From Papilionanthe hookeriana x Papilionanthe teres (Eukaryota; Streptophyta; Magnoliopsida; Asparagales; Orchidaceae): a stretch of DNA of 64,000 nt. The first letter of the stretch is position 1, and each line of letters opens with the position of its first letter. Below the pieces are notes generated by a model. That model saw nothing but the letters and a program-made list of their open reading frames with translations, did no database searches and was not told the DNA's origin. Shown here piece by piece: positions 10,416 to 20,100 of this stretch. The stretch is taken from assembly GCA_022702705.1 (NCBI GenBank), contig CM040431.1, positions 27,825,185-27,889,184 on the forward strand. The letters are read 5' to 3'. Position numbers and translations under genes: made by a program.

Positions 10416-11893
10416 TGTTCCACCTAAAATTAATCTGTTTTTAGTCCATATTTTATAAGCCTTTTATGTAAATTTTTTATTATATTGCACTTTAAAGGAA
10501 GGTTTTTTTCATGTTTTTAGTTTCAGGTACTTGGAATGGACATTTAGAGAAAATAAAGAAAAAATGGAGCAAAACTGGGCAAATATTAGTGGCACTATAG
10601 CGCCACCCCTAGCGCTAATAGCGCCAGTTTCCAGCCAGAATGGCACTATAGCGCCACAGACTGGCGCTATAGCGCCCAAAAATACCATTCTAGAACATTC
10701 ATCAAATTTAGTCTAATTTTGGAGGGGTGTTTGAAACAACCCTTTGTTATTTTCTATTTTCTATTAAATGAGAAGGATTTAGCCAAATTTAGAGACCTTT
10801 TGGAGCCTCAAAACTTCAATTGGGAGGTAATAGTAAATTAGGATTTTCTTATTTTGTGTTTAAGTGTGAGTGTAAGTGTGAGTGTGTTTTAGTGTGCCAA
10901 AGATTGGAGATTGCTTAAAGAAAACTCCATAAGTTTTTTTGGGGAGAAGACATTAGGTACTTTATTTTCGTGTTTAAATTTTTTGTTGTGAGACTTAGAT
11001 TTCAATGAAAATGTTTTGTTTTTGTTTAATCTCCATGAATCCTGAGTAGTTCCCTTTATTTCTCCTTGCATATGAAAAATAATCTTGTGGGATGAGAATG
11101 ATTTAAAGACTTTTTTTTACTCTTAAAATTGTGATGGTATTTTCACCGAATCTTCATTTACTTTACAAACTGACCACTTGTGAGGTTAAAATCTGTAGAG
11201 AAACATAATGACCTGAGAGGGCTATGATGTCACCTAACTAGTGGATATCACACATCATTCTATGCAGAGCCATTGCGATCACCTAAGGGGAGTGCAAATA
11301 AATAAGGAGAATTGATTAGTTCTAAAGTGACAGGCTAGATTCTTATCAATTTGGCTTAAGGATTATTACCCTGACTCTGGGATTCGGTCAATATATTGAA
11401 TTAGGCTAGGGGCATCTAGAGATAAGAGGCTAGATTGTCCTAATGTGGAATCGAGATGTTAAGGAATCTACCTTAAGTTAACCAATGTTTTTTTCTAGCA
11501 TAGAAGGGGGTAAGGAATAAGGTATGCTTCTATTTATCAAAATACATCAATTTTTTCTTAAATCATTTGAACCTTACATAGGTTAAAATTTCTTTACAAG
11601 GAGACATGTTTTACATAATTCCCAAACTCGTTATTTTTTTTTAAGCTATTACATTCAGTTGTTTCTTTTTTTTAACTTTTTAGTAGTAACTTTTAGTAAG
11701 CATATCGTTTTAGACCTCTTATCTATTTAATTTGCAATTTAAATAGAAATTTTGTAAGTTAATTTTAAGATTTGCTGCTTTCCCTGTGGGGTTGATACTG
11801 GAGCTTTTAAGGAAAATCTTATATTACTTGAAATGATACGTACACTTGCGTAGCACCCCTAGTGTGAAAATTTATCATATAATTCATAAATCA
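10416..11893 (+). repeat. 3' LTR of plus-strand Athila-type element
   Basis: Begins TGTTCCACCTAAAAT, comparable with TGATACACCTAAAAA at 34244. The shared block ATATTGCACTTTAAAGGAAGG lies at about 10482. The GC dyad cluster at 10590-10680 includes a 14-base perfect palindrome at 10663-10676 (GGCGCTATAGCGCC). Near the end (11780-11865) it has CTTTCCCTGTGGGG, TATTACTTGAAATGATACGT and ACACTTGCGTAG, the reverse complement of blocks in the minus LTRs. The end at 11893 (TCA) is approximate. About 1.48 kb, close to the 1,556 bp of the complete LTR at 60625. Confidence 0.7.
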
Positions 11894-12196
11894 TTACATT
11901 TCTTCACACTAGCCGCTAGATATAAATTGACACATATTTTCTAGCAAAATTTTGGAGAATAAAAATACACATAGCTGTGAGTCGGGTCACCCGACAATGG
12001 ATGTTTAATGATAATTGTTTGGTACGGTGGTTACATGAATTTAGAGCTTTAGCTTGACAATGGCCTCAAAATAATTATCCTATGATGATTTTGGCTTAAT
12101 AATGATAGTGCAAAATGATAGTAGCTGAATCTTCGCCAGTTTTTAATATATACGTATATACCTAAGAATTCAACGCCACTATTAAAAGATATAATT
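11894..12196. other. Intervening sequence, nothing coding
   Basis: About 300 bases between the plus 3' LTR and the next degenerate PBS. It contains GAGTCGGGTCACCCGAC (a short dyad: GTCGGGT/ACCCGAC). No ORF or other feature recognised. Probably internal sequence of the element whose LTR follows. Confidence 0.4.
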
Positions 12197-12213
12197 TCTC
12201 AGCAACAGTGCCA
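12197..12213 (-). other. Degenerate tRNA-Asp primer-binding site
   Basis: The plus sequence TCTCAGCAACAGTGCCA matches the tRNA-Asp 3' end at 12 of 17 positions and is followed, like the others, by AAAAACTTGATC at the LTR edge. Position and flanks support the call more than the match does. Confidence 0.6.
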
Positions 12214-12219
12214 AAAACT

Positions 12220-13735
12220 TGATCAGAAGCGTAATTTTAATTTTAGTAACAATTAAATATTATAAACATTTTATCGCAGAGTTACCTTTAAACGTAAGTA
12301 TACATATCACTCAAGTAATATAGGGCTCTAGCGGAGTCTTGGTTATCGATCCCACAGGGAAAAATATTAAAGCCTACGGACTAGGATTTTATAAACCAAG
12401 TTAAAATTACAAGTAAATTGAATTTGCCTATCTGTCACTAATATGCAATCGATAATAAAGTTTTTATATCTAAACTAGTTCTACTAACAAATTACTAATA
12501 CTACTAAAGTCAAGTTCAAATATATATATTAGCAAGAATCTTTCTCCTTTGTTAAGATATTTAAGTGAAATGATAATTAGAATTAGTTTTATATGTGTTG
12601 TGCCAAATAGGAGCATACCTATTCTTTACCCATTGGTCCGGGCATAAAGAACATTGACTAATCCTATGCTTGGTTACCGAATCTGCGACTAGGCTGGGAC
12701 GATACCGGCTCTCACTTCAGAGCTCCCACGTTCCCCTCACCTGAGGGCTAACAATCTACACCTCAGCACCCAAACGATAAGACCGAATGGAGGATTTTAG
12801 CCTGTCACTCTAAAATCTCCAATTCTACGTCTGATTAATATTCTTTCCCTATTTATTTGTATTTCTCCTTTCAGGGATTTACCTGTCTACCTTTCAAAGA
12901 GAAATGTGATACATACTAGTTAAGAATTCTTAGCCCACGGTCAGGTCTTAAAAATTCTTCACAGATTTTAACAATACAAATGGCCAATTCGTATAGTAAA
13001 GTAAGTTCAGGAATAGTATCATCATAACTTCTTTTTATTTTGTTTAAGACTAATTCATTTAATCATTTCACAAAAACGTCAAAACAAGGAGAAAGACAGA
13101 ACAACTACTTAGAATTCATGGAAATGATGCAATAAAACTTGGATTTCATATAATAAAGTAAAGTTCAACAAACTATAGTAAATAAATACTACTCTCAAAT
13201 TCCTCCCCAAGTAAACTCTTTGAAGTTCCTCTGGATTTCTTCCTTTTTTACAGCACACAGAATTCTCCTTCGAAATGGCAATGCATAAGAGATCTCTCAC
13301 TTCCCTTCCACTCTTACAATCCCTCGAAGAATTCCTCACAAAATATCTATTTGAACTCACTACTCACTAAATAACAACACTAATTACTCACAAATAGACT
13401 CTTTAGAACACTTTGGACTCACTAGTAATCATGTAGGAGACACTTTTTTCGGCCTAATTTGGTTCTTTTTAAAGTTGTAGAAGAGTTTCTAGGGGTTTTG
13501 TAGGCACCTCTTTGAAAGTCGTCCATGTTCGACGTATTTCTGGAAAGAACCATCGATCCCGCCGTCGGCGGCCTCGAGCTCGCCATCGGCGGCCTTCTAG
13601 AAACAGTACTTTTAAACAAGCCCCGCCGTCGGCGGCCTTACTTGGAATTAATTCTGAACTCTCGGGAAAATCACGCCGTTGGCGCCATCGACGTAATAGG
13701 GTCCAGGGCGCCAATTTTCCCACAGTCTCAATTTA
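12220..13735 (-). repeat. LTR of a minus-strand Athila-type element
   Basis: Starts on plus with TGATCAGAAGC and shares blocks with the LTR at 60625: CAAGTAATATAGGGCTCTA, ATCGATCCCACAGGGA, GTGCCAAATAGGAGCAT, GAGCTCCCACGTTCCCCTC, the AAGGAGAAAGAC block and the CGCCGTCGGCG dyads at 13560-13570 and 13624-13634. Its outer end, near 13735, lacks the ATATTGCACTTTAAA block, so the LTR is truncated. Several short ORFs here, including a CG-rich one, are fortuitous. Confidence 0.75.
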
Positions 13736-14394
13736 AGATTTTTACTTATATTGGAAGAAAATTTGGTCTCTTAACCCTTTTGAAATATAAATTTTTCCCC
13801 TCCTTAAATATCAATTTTCCTTTTTTTCCCTAGCCCCTCTCACATTGGATCATAGAGGTCAGTCCCCCCCCCCTAAAAAAAGAAGTTGGTCTACCCTTGG
13901 TGTGAGAGTGGCAGCCGCTCCGTCAGTATGCCAATAATAGTCTAACAACAAAGGTTGTAGTCCAAAAACGTTGATCTGTTGATGGTGGTCTGACGATAAT
14001 AGCCAAGTTGGTGGTTTAGTAATGGTGGTAGCAACGTCATTGGTGATGCATTTATGAGGGAGTTGTTGGGTGACAGTGATCTGTTGAAGACGGTGGTGAC
14101 CAAGCGACATTGGTCTGGCGATAATAGAGGTTTCATCTAGTGATGATGACCTAACAATGACAATGGCAATAGTAGTGCTTTCCTGACTCCATTGTTTCTC
14201 CCCAAAATTGATTAAATCATTATAAGTCTTGTAGGATGTTGGATATTACCAAATTATTATAGCCAAGTAATAAAGTTATGCAGAATGCATTTTTTATGAC
14301 TACAAAAAAGTGATAGGTGAATGATCCAACCATTGAATAATGGTAAACAAGCAATATTTTGGTTTTCATGTGATAGCAAGATTAAAGGAAATCC
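13736..14394. other. GGT/TGG-rich low-complexity tract
   Basis: 13860-14170 is full of GTGGT, TGGTGG and GACAATGG words and resembles 16320-16800. The minus peptide at 14110-13859 is an artefact of this bias. No gene seen. Confidence 0.5.
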
Positions 14395-14848
14395 ACCATG
14401 GACGCTTGACCAATATGAAGATGTTGTTAGAGTTAATCAACAACATTAGCCTGTGTGGAAAAGATCAATTGAAATCCATTAAGGATTATCGATATGTCTG
14501 AGTTTATTTGTCAAAGTGTTACTCGGTGATGTTAGTCTATATGAAATGTTATTTGTTAAAGCATTACTCAAGACATTAACCTATATGTAATAAATGTAAT
14601 AAAATCCTCCAAGGATAGTTAACTGAGGTAATATGTTTGAGTGTTACGCAATAACATTAACCTATGTTAAATACATCTAAGAAAATCCATCAATGGTATT
14701 TAACCTACTTGGGGTTTTTTGTCAAAGTTTTACTTGGCGATGTTAACCTATATGAAAGAGGTGATGAAAATTCATCAAGGATTGTTGACCTATCCAAGAT
14801 TGTTTGTCAAAGTGTTAATCGGTAATGTTTACCTGTATCGAAGAGGTT

Positions 14849-14897
<49 letters not shown>

Positions 14898-14975
14898 CAA
14901 GAATTTTTTTACCTATCTAAGGTTGTTTATCAAAGTGTTACTATGTGACGTTAACCTATATGAAAGAGGTTGAAT
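14395..14975. repeat. Diverged tandem array, unit about 85 bp
   Basis: The unit core is TTGTCAAAGTGTTACTCGG then TGATGTTAACCTATATGAAA and AATCCATCAAGGATTGTTGA. TCAAAG or its variants recur at 14511, 14555, 14636, 14722, 14807 and 14930. Spacings of 81-86 bp dominate; one 44-bp interval is a truncated unit, and the 123-bp interval contains a (CA)n(TA)n insertion at 14852-14896. About six to seven units, each 70-85% alike by eye. No coding potential. Confidence 0.8.
14852..14896. repeat. (CA)n-(TA)n microsatellite
   Basis: About 39 bp of CA followed by TATATA, inserted within one unit of the 85-bp array. Confidence 0.97.
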
Positions 14976-15939
14976 CGACTCTCACTGGGATCGATTGTAC
15001 CCTAATTGGAAAGGGATGATTGTCGTATGGATCCCAAGTCAAACAAGAAATTGGTATGTATTTAGACAGTTTATGACTTTTTGGGGTTATAGAAACATCC
15101 TCGTCCAACGATTAGAAGTTCAGGGAGGGGTTGTATGTACAAATTAAGATATATTGGTATAATTTTTTTTAATTTTTAAAATTCTTTAAGAGATAATATT
15201 GTTATGGATGCTAAAAATTTGTTTAACTGTGTTCATGTCTAAGATGTTGACATGAGCGACCGTTTCCAGTGAAATTTGCCCCCGACCTAGAATTGGTTTT
15301 CATAAACTTAATATCTAAATGGAAGGCAAAATAAATTACTAACCATAATTGTGCTCAGAATGTTGACATGAACAATCTTTTGTGCCTATGTCAAAGGCTC
15401 CACCTCATCTAAGATTTAGTTCTCATGGGCTTTGGGAGCTTATAGTTCGATTATAAGGGTGTTGAAGGACTATCTTAGGTAATGGTGCAGTCCCTTTAGG
15501 ATTATGAAGAGTCAAGAAATGATTCTTGTCTCTTAAGAAGAGAACTCTTCATGTCTCATCATGGATTATATTATCAGGAGCATCAGCAAGACAAGGTTAT
15601 GTCATTTCTTAGCTTTTGCGAGATTGACATAAGGAAATAGCATTATAAAAGAGGTCGACTTCTTCCTCGATAGGGAGGAGTTTTGTCATTATGAATAAGG
15701 GGCCCTTATGGGATAGAACTACTTGTAGAACCTTAAGTAAGAGCTAAAGAATCTCATTTTGAGACTCATCCATCATGTACCCTTGTTCTTCGAAAGAGGA
15801 GCTTGAAGCACCTACACTAACATGGTAACGTCTCTCAACGAGGGACAAAGCAGAGGCTTGACATCTGTGGCTTTGTGATTGTCCCCTATAATGGTGGTTG
15901 TTAGGATAGGATGTTGCATTGTTATGAGTATTACACACG
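14976..15939. other. No gene recognised
   Basis: Roughly 1 kb of mixed-composition DNA. The longest open frame (15938-15744, minus, 64 codons) has no recognisable motif. Possibly decayed transposon sequence. Confidence 0.4.
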
Positions 15940-16319
15940 TTGGTTATTTAACAGGTTTTACAGTTCTTCGATGATGGGATTGTCTTTCCTACATATTGTA
16001 TTAAACAATTTTGTGCTTGTTAGATTGATATATTAACTCCTTAGTATTGTATAAAAATCTAGCGCACACACGTTTAAAAAAATTGACAAAAATGACAACA
16101 AGAATTTTTACATGGAAAACTCGAAGGGGCAAAAAACATGAGACTAGCCCAGCTGAGATATCCACTATGTCTGTGTAGGTTTAAAGTTTTTACTGGCCCT
16201 TGAATAGTTGAAAATAATATTATACAAGCAGGATGTGACTTTCTCTAGGGAAGTTGCAGAAAATATTGAGGAATTGATAGTGACCCAGCTACTCTAAGGA
16301 AAAAAGACTACAGATGTCG
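15940..16319. repeat. Possible Ty1/copia-type LTR fragment
   Basis: 16080-16140 reads GACAACAAGAATTTTTACAT then GGAAAACTCGAAGGGGCAAA. An ACAAGA...TTTACGTGGAAAAC followed by an AAGGGAAAAAC-type block is common in plant copia-type LTRs. No TG/CA boundaries, PBS or coding region was found, so this is tentative. Confidence 0.3.
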
Positions 16320-16800
16320 AGTGCTAGAAAGACTGATGTCGGCATCGGAGGTAAAGGCGGACGTGATGATGGTCAATCAGCATTATTCCAAATGTGACGA
16401 TGGTGGTAATCCAAATGTGACGACGGTGGTTCAACATCAATAATGTCTAGGTTGAAATGGTAATGTTCAGATGGCGGAGGTCTGGTGGCCATTATGGAGG
16501 TTTGGCGATGGTGGCTAGCAGACAATGATAGTTAGACAATGCTAGTCCAGTTATGGCGATGCCTATATTTTGGCGGCTCGACAATGATGGTCTGGTGGTG
16601 GTGGTGGTGGTGGCTCAACGACAGTGGTCATGCAACAGTGATGGTGACTTGGAGGTGACTGCGACTCAATGGCGGTGGTCGGGCAGTTGTGGTCTGGCGG
16701 CGGTGGAGGCTTGATAGTGATGGTCGGCCAACGACAGAGGCAATCTAGTGGTGGTAGCGGCTTGTCAGTGACGGTTTCTAGTCGGCGTCTATTTGGTTGT
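16320..16800. repeat. GGT/GATGG-rich degenerate repeat
   Basis: Dense in TGGTGGTGG, GATGGTGGTC and GACAATGATGG words, with runs of (GGT)n near 16590-16612. Similar in composition to 13860-14170, from which it is separated by the 85-bp array. The short plus-strand ORF at 16669-16905 is a product of the bias. Confidence 0.6.
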
Positions 16801-17778
16801 GGTGGAGCTCAGGAACTTTCAAGAGCTTGGAGCACCTTCAGCTTTCTCTTTCAGGTTCAAGTTCCCCTTCATGAAGAGTGTGGCTCTGTGTATAAATTTA
16901 TTTAGTGTCATCCTCTATATCTGGACCACTCAATTGGACAACCTAGAGTGATTATCTTAATTGGATGATATTTTTTGAATATTTATGTACCTTAAAAATG
17001 TCCAAAATTGAGTGATAATGGGCTCATTTTATTTATTTCATCAAGACATTCGATTTAGCTATAAGTTTATCAAATTTGGAATCCATTTAATCATTCAATC
17101 GACTATCCAAAGTCTCCAATTGCAATTGAAAGACTTGATTCGGACTTGTTTGGAAACGGGTTGGACCAAGTTAGGAGTCGTTGGGTTCGTCTTGTTGAGA
17201 TGCACAGTTCAACTATAAAATTGATGAAATCGGAGCTTAGATGATTATGAATTCTTATTTGAAATTGTCTCTTACTCCAAAAGCTCTTAAATTCAAGTAT
17301 GATTAAAATATTTTTTTTAGGATGCATCACAACTAAATTAATTATGAATATCTTAGATCTTTTAAAGTTAATATAATTGATACAATATTATATAAAAAAA
17401 ATAACTTGGTCTAAACTTATTGGGAATTTACGTTCTAATTACGTAATTCCTACCCATTTATATTTCTAATACCTAAAATTTAATATTTGCACATACACAT
17501 CAAAAGCGATGTATTTTATTTTAGAAAACCTAATAATAGCAATATTCTTGTGAAAGATTTGAGTATTATTTATATAAATATTAAAATTTAGGTGTTAAAT
17601 ATATAAATACAGACGAATTCTGTGATATATATTTCTTTTCTTAGGTTAATTAATAATAGACACTAATTACTCATAAAAATATTTCGTTCTCATAACATAT
17701 AATTATAATATATATATATATATATATAAAAGAATGGTTAAAAATTATTATACGAGATATAACCATACTATGTGTTTA
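16801..17778. other. AT-rich DNA, no gene recognised
   Basis: No motif-bearing frame on either strand; overlapping short frames at 17012-17330 are antisense to each other and match nothing. A short TA run lies at 17708-17728. Confidence 0.4.
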
Positions 17779-17785
17779 TCATTTA

Positions 17786-17899
17786 AGGACTCAGCTCACT
17801 GCCTGAACGTAGTAGAAGAGATTCGAACCAGCTGACCTGAGAGTGACCTACTAACCTTCAAAGAGACTGCTCTACTAAATAATCTGGACTGGTGGCACA

Positions 17900-17900
<1 letters not shown>
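17786..17900 (-). repeat. tRNA-derived SINE-like element
   Basis: On minus, TAGTAGAGCAG (17877-17867) fits the pol III A-box consensus TRGYNNARNNG exactly. GGTTCGAATCT (17829-17819) matches the B box GGTTCGANTCC except for the last base. The two boxes are about 48 bp apart edge to edge, a little longer than in many tRNAs but usual for SINE heads. A TA microsatellite abuts at 17901. No acceptor-stem pairing or CCA end supports a functional tRNA gene, so this is read as a SINE head. Confidence 0.55.
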
Positions 17901-17957
<57 letters not shown>

Positions 17958-17964
17958 ATATATA
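17901..17964. repeat. (TA)n microsatellite
   Basis: About 60 bp of TA next to the SINE-like element; the two are probably linked, as at 28616-28705. Confidence 0.97.
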
Positions 17965-18959
17965 GTTAGCGCACATGATAAATTTTTATGAGCGATTATT
18001 AACTTGTAATAATTTGTGATGTGACATAGCATATTGACTTCTACATATTGTTTACTTGAAATCCGTTTAACCAATTTTGAACAACTTAATCTAATGAATG
18101 CATCACATGCAATTCACATGGGATTTAATTAACTCAACCTGCAAATCAACTCTTCAACATCAATCGTTTCATCCCATTTGTATTGTTATTTTAATGTTTC
18201 TTCCATTACAAAAAACCAATAGTAGTTAATTTATATTATTTTAGCACACACTTTTGACTTCGGGACATGGTGAACATGCTTATATTCCTACTAGAAGGTT
18301 ATAGCTACATTAATGCACTTAGTAAATAGCTTAACTTTGGACTCTTTCAATTTATGTTATTTTTTTATTATTATAAGTCTGTAAGATTATATTTCATTTT
18401 CACAATCATGTGAAAGTTCATTTATGAGCTTATTAAATGACACATTTAGGTACTCATTTGATTTAGATGAGCCAAGTATAAAATTTAAAATTTGAAAACT
18501 ACGGCTCTTACAATTGTTCTTCCAAATATCGCTTACTTCATTCATACCATGCTTGCACTCTGTTGAACCATTCTGTTCTTAAAAAACAAAAGGAATCATG
18601 ATTCAATTTTAACTATAATTAAAATGATTATTATGGCTGAAACACAAATAATATGTTATCTTAAATCCGGGGCATTTGCATACATGCCACACAATTCTTA
18701 TATCTTTACAAATCTAGCACAGACATTACTTACATGTATATCCCTCAAAATTTTTAACAGCACGTCAACAATATGGCCATTAATACCTTTTCAAAGTAAA
18801 ATACACATTTTCATGCATGAGTTTATAACATAAAATGTGATGTACATGTAAATATCAACCGTGTGTAAATTGCAACAAGAAATGAATATTTTCATTTTTA
18901 TGAATATTTTTGAAGTCGTACAAAACAAGAATCTTCATTCTCTCATTCCTCTCATAGTT
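17965..18959. other. AT-rich DNA, no gene recognised
   Basis: No coding motif or repeat boundary was found. Confidence 0.4.
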
Positions 18960-19565
18960 CATAGCAGAAGAAATAAGAGAATCAAGAAATTAGAAGCATA
19001 CACAAATATAGTAATGGACTCTAAAGGTACTTTTTAGGGAAACGTCACAAACTTTAACATGCATTAAGAGCTTTGGAAGCCCATATCCATAGATCGACTC
19101 ATTTACAAGCTAAGCCAGCCTGTTGAAGTGATAAGAGATTCAAGAAACTAAATGTATACCCAAATATAGCTACATACTCTAAAGGCATTTTTCAGGGAAA
19201 CTTCACAGAAGTTAACGTGCATTATGAGCTTTGGAGGCCATATCCATAAATCAAGTCACTTTCAAGCTAAGCCCACCTGTTGAAGTGATAAGAAAATCAG
19301 GAAACTAAATATATATTTCAAATATAGTTATATAATCTAATAACGCACTATCGAGGAAAACGTCACAGAGATTAACATGCATTATGAGCTTTGGAGGCCC
19401 ATATCCATAGATCGAGTCATTTTCAAACTATACCCAAATATAACTATATAATGTAATAAGGAACTTTTTTGGGTATCCACAGAGAGATTAACATTCATTA
19501 TGAACTTTGGAGGCCCATATCCGTAGATTGAGTCATTTTCAAGCTAAACCCACCTGCTAAACTAG
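18960..19565. repeat. Tandem array, unit about 160 bp
   Basis: AGCTTTGGAGGCCCATATCC (or close variants) occurs at 19069, 19227, 19387 and 19503 (intervals 158, 160 and 116). Each unit also has CAGGGAAACGTCACAGA, TTAACATGCATTATGAG, GATCGAGTCATTTTCAAG, CTAAGCCCACCTGTTGAAG and AAACTAAATATATACCCAAA. The last unit has lost about 43 bp between the GAGTCATTTTCAA and CCCAAATAT blocks. Four units. It feeds directly into the shorter repeat at 19550-19680. Confidence 0.85.
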
Positions 19566-19680
19566 TTTAGCTAAGCCCGTCTACCGAAGTTGACGATCTG
19601 AGCTTACCTACTAAAGTATCGAGCTAAGCCCACCAACCAAAGTGGTTCAGTTGAGCCCACCCACTGAACTTATCAGTCAC
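19550..19680. repeat. Short degenerate repeat (about 30 bp) derived from the 160-bp unit
   Basis: GCTAAGCCCACCTAC-like words recur at about 30-bp spacing (GCTAAGCCCGTCTACC, GCTTACCTACTAAAG, GCTAAGCCCACCAACC, GAGCCCACCCACTGAAC). This is an expansion of the part of the 160-bp unit containing CTAAGCCCACCTGTTGAAG. Confidence 0.65.
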
Positions 19681-20100
19681 TCAGGAAGAACATGTCATTG
19701 AGAAAGACCATCATTATTGTTGGAATCCATTTTTTATGTCACAAGCGAGGGGTGCTCACTTGGATGCTACAATAATATATTTCACTCATTCACAGCCCTT
19801 CGTAGTTCAATACATCCATTAGGACGTTTGAATACATGTTTTAAGCACAGAACTGGGGTTGGTATTGATTTAGCCTTAAGAAGGAGATTTCACCATTGAG
19901 TGGCGTTAGATTTGAAATAGGATACATTTGTTATCCATTTTAGTGTTTTAATACTATGTTTCATGCATTTAGAGCCTCTTGTGGTTAAATCCAGTCGAAG
20001 AACCATTCCACGTGCATTTTGGGATGATTGGAGTTCGAACCGACGCACCCGTACAGTGGCCTGGGGCGCCCATCGACACTAAAATCTCTGATATAAAAAC
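19681..20100. other. No gene recognised
   Basis: A 60-codon open frame at 19717-19899 shows no known motif. Low confidence in anything functional. Confidence 0.4.

Noticed and set aside
13422..13833. Four overlapping CG-rich open frames
   Set aside because: They lie in the GC-dyad part of an Athila LTR, on both strands, and are not conserved in the LTR at 60625.
14395..14975. Regularly spaced repeats considered as a CRISPR-like array
   Set aside because: The units are contiguous and diverged without unique spacers, there are no cas genes, and the context is plant DNA.
17786..17900. Considered a tRNA gene because of good A and B boxes
   Set aside because: No acceptor stem or plausible anticodon arm can be folded, and a TA tail is attached; SINE-like origin fits better.
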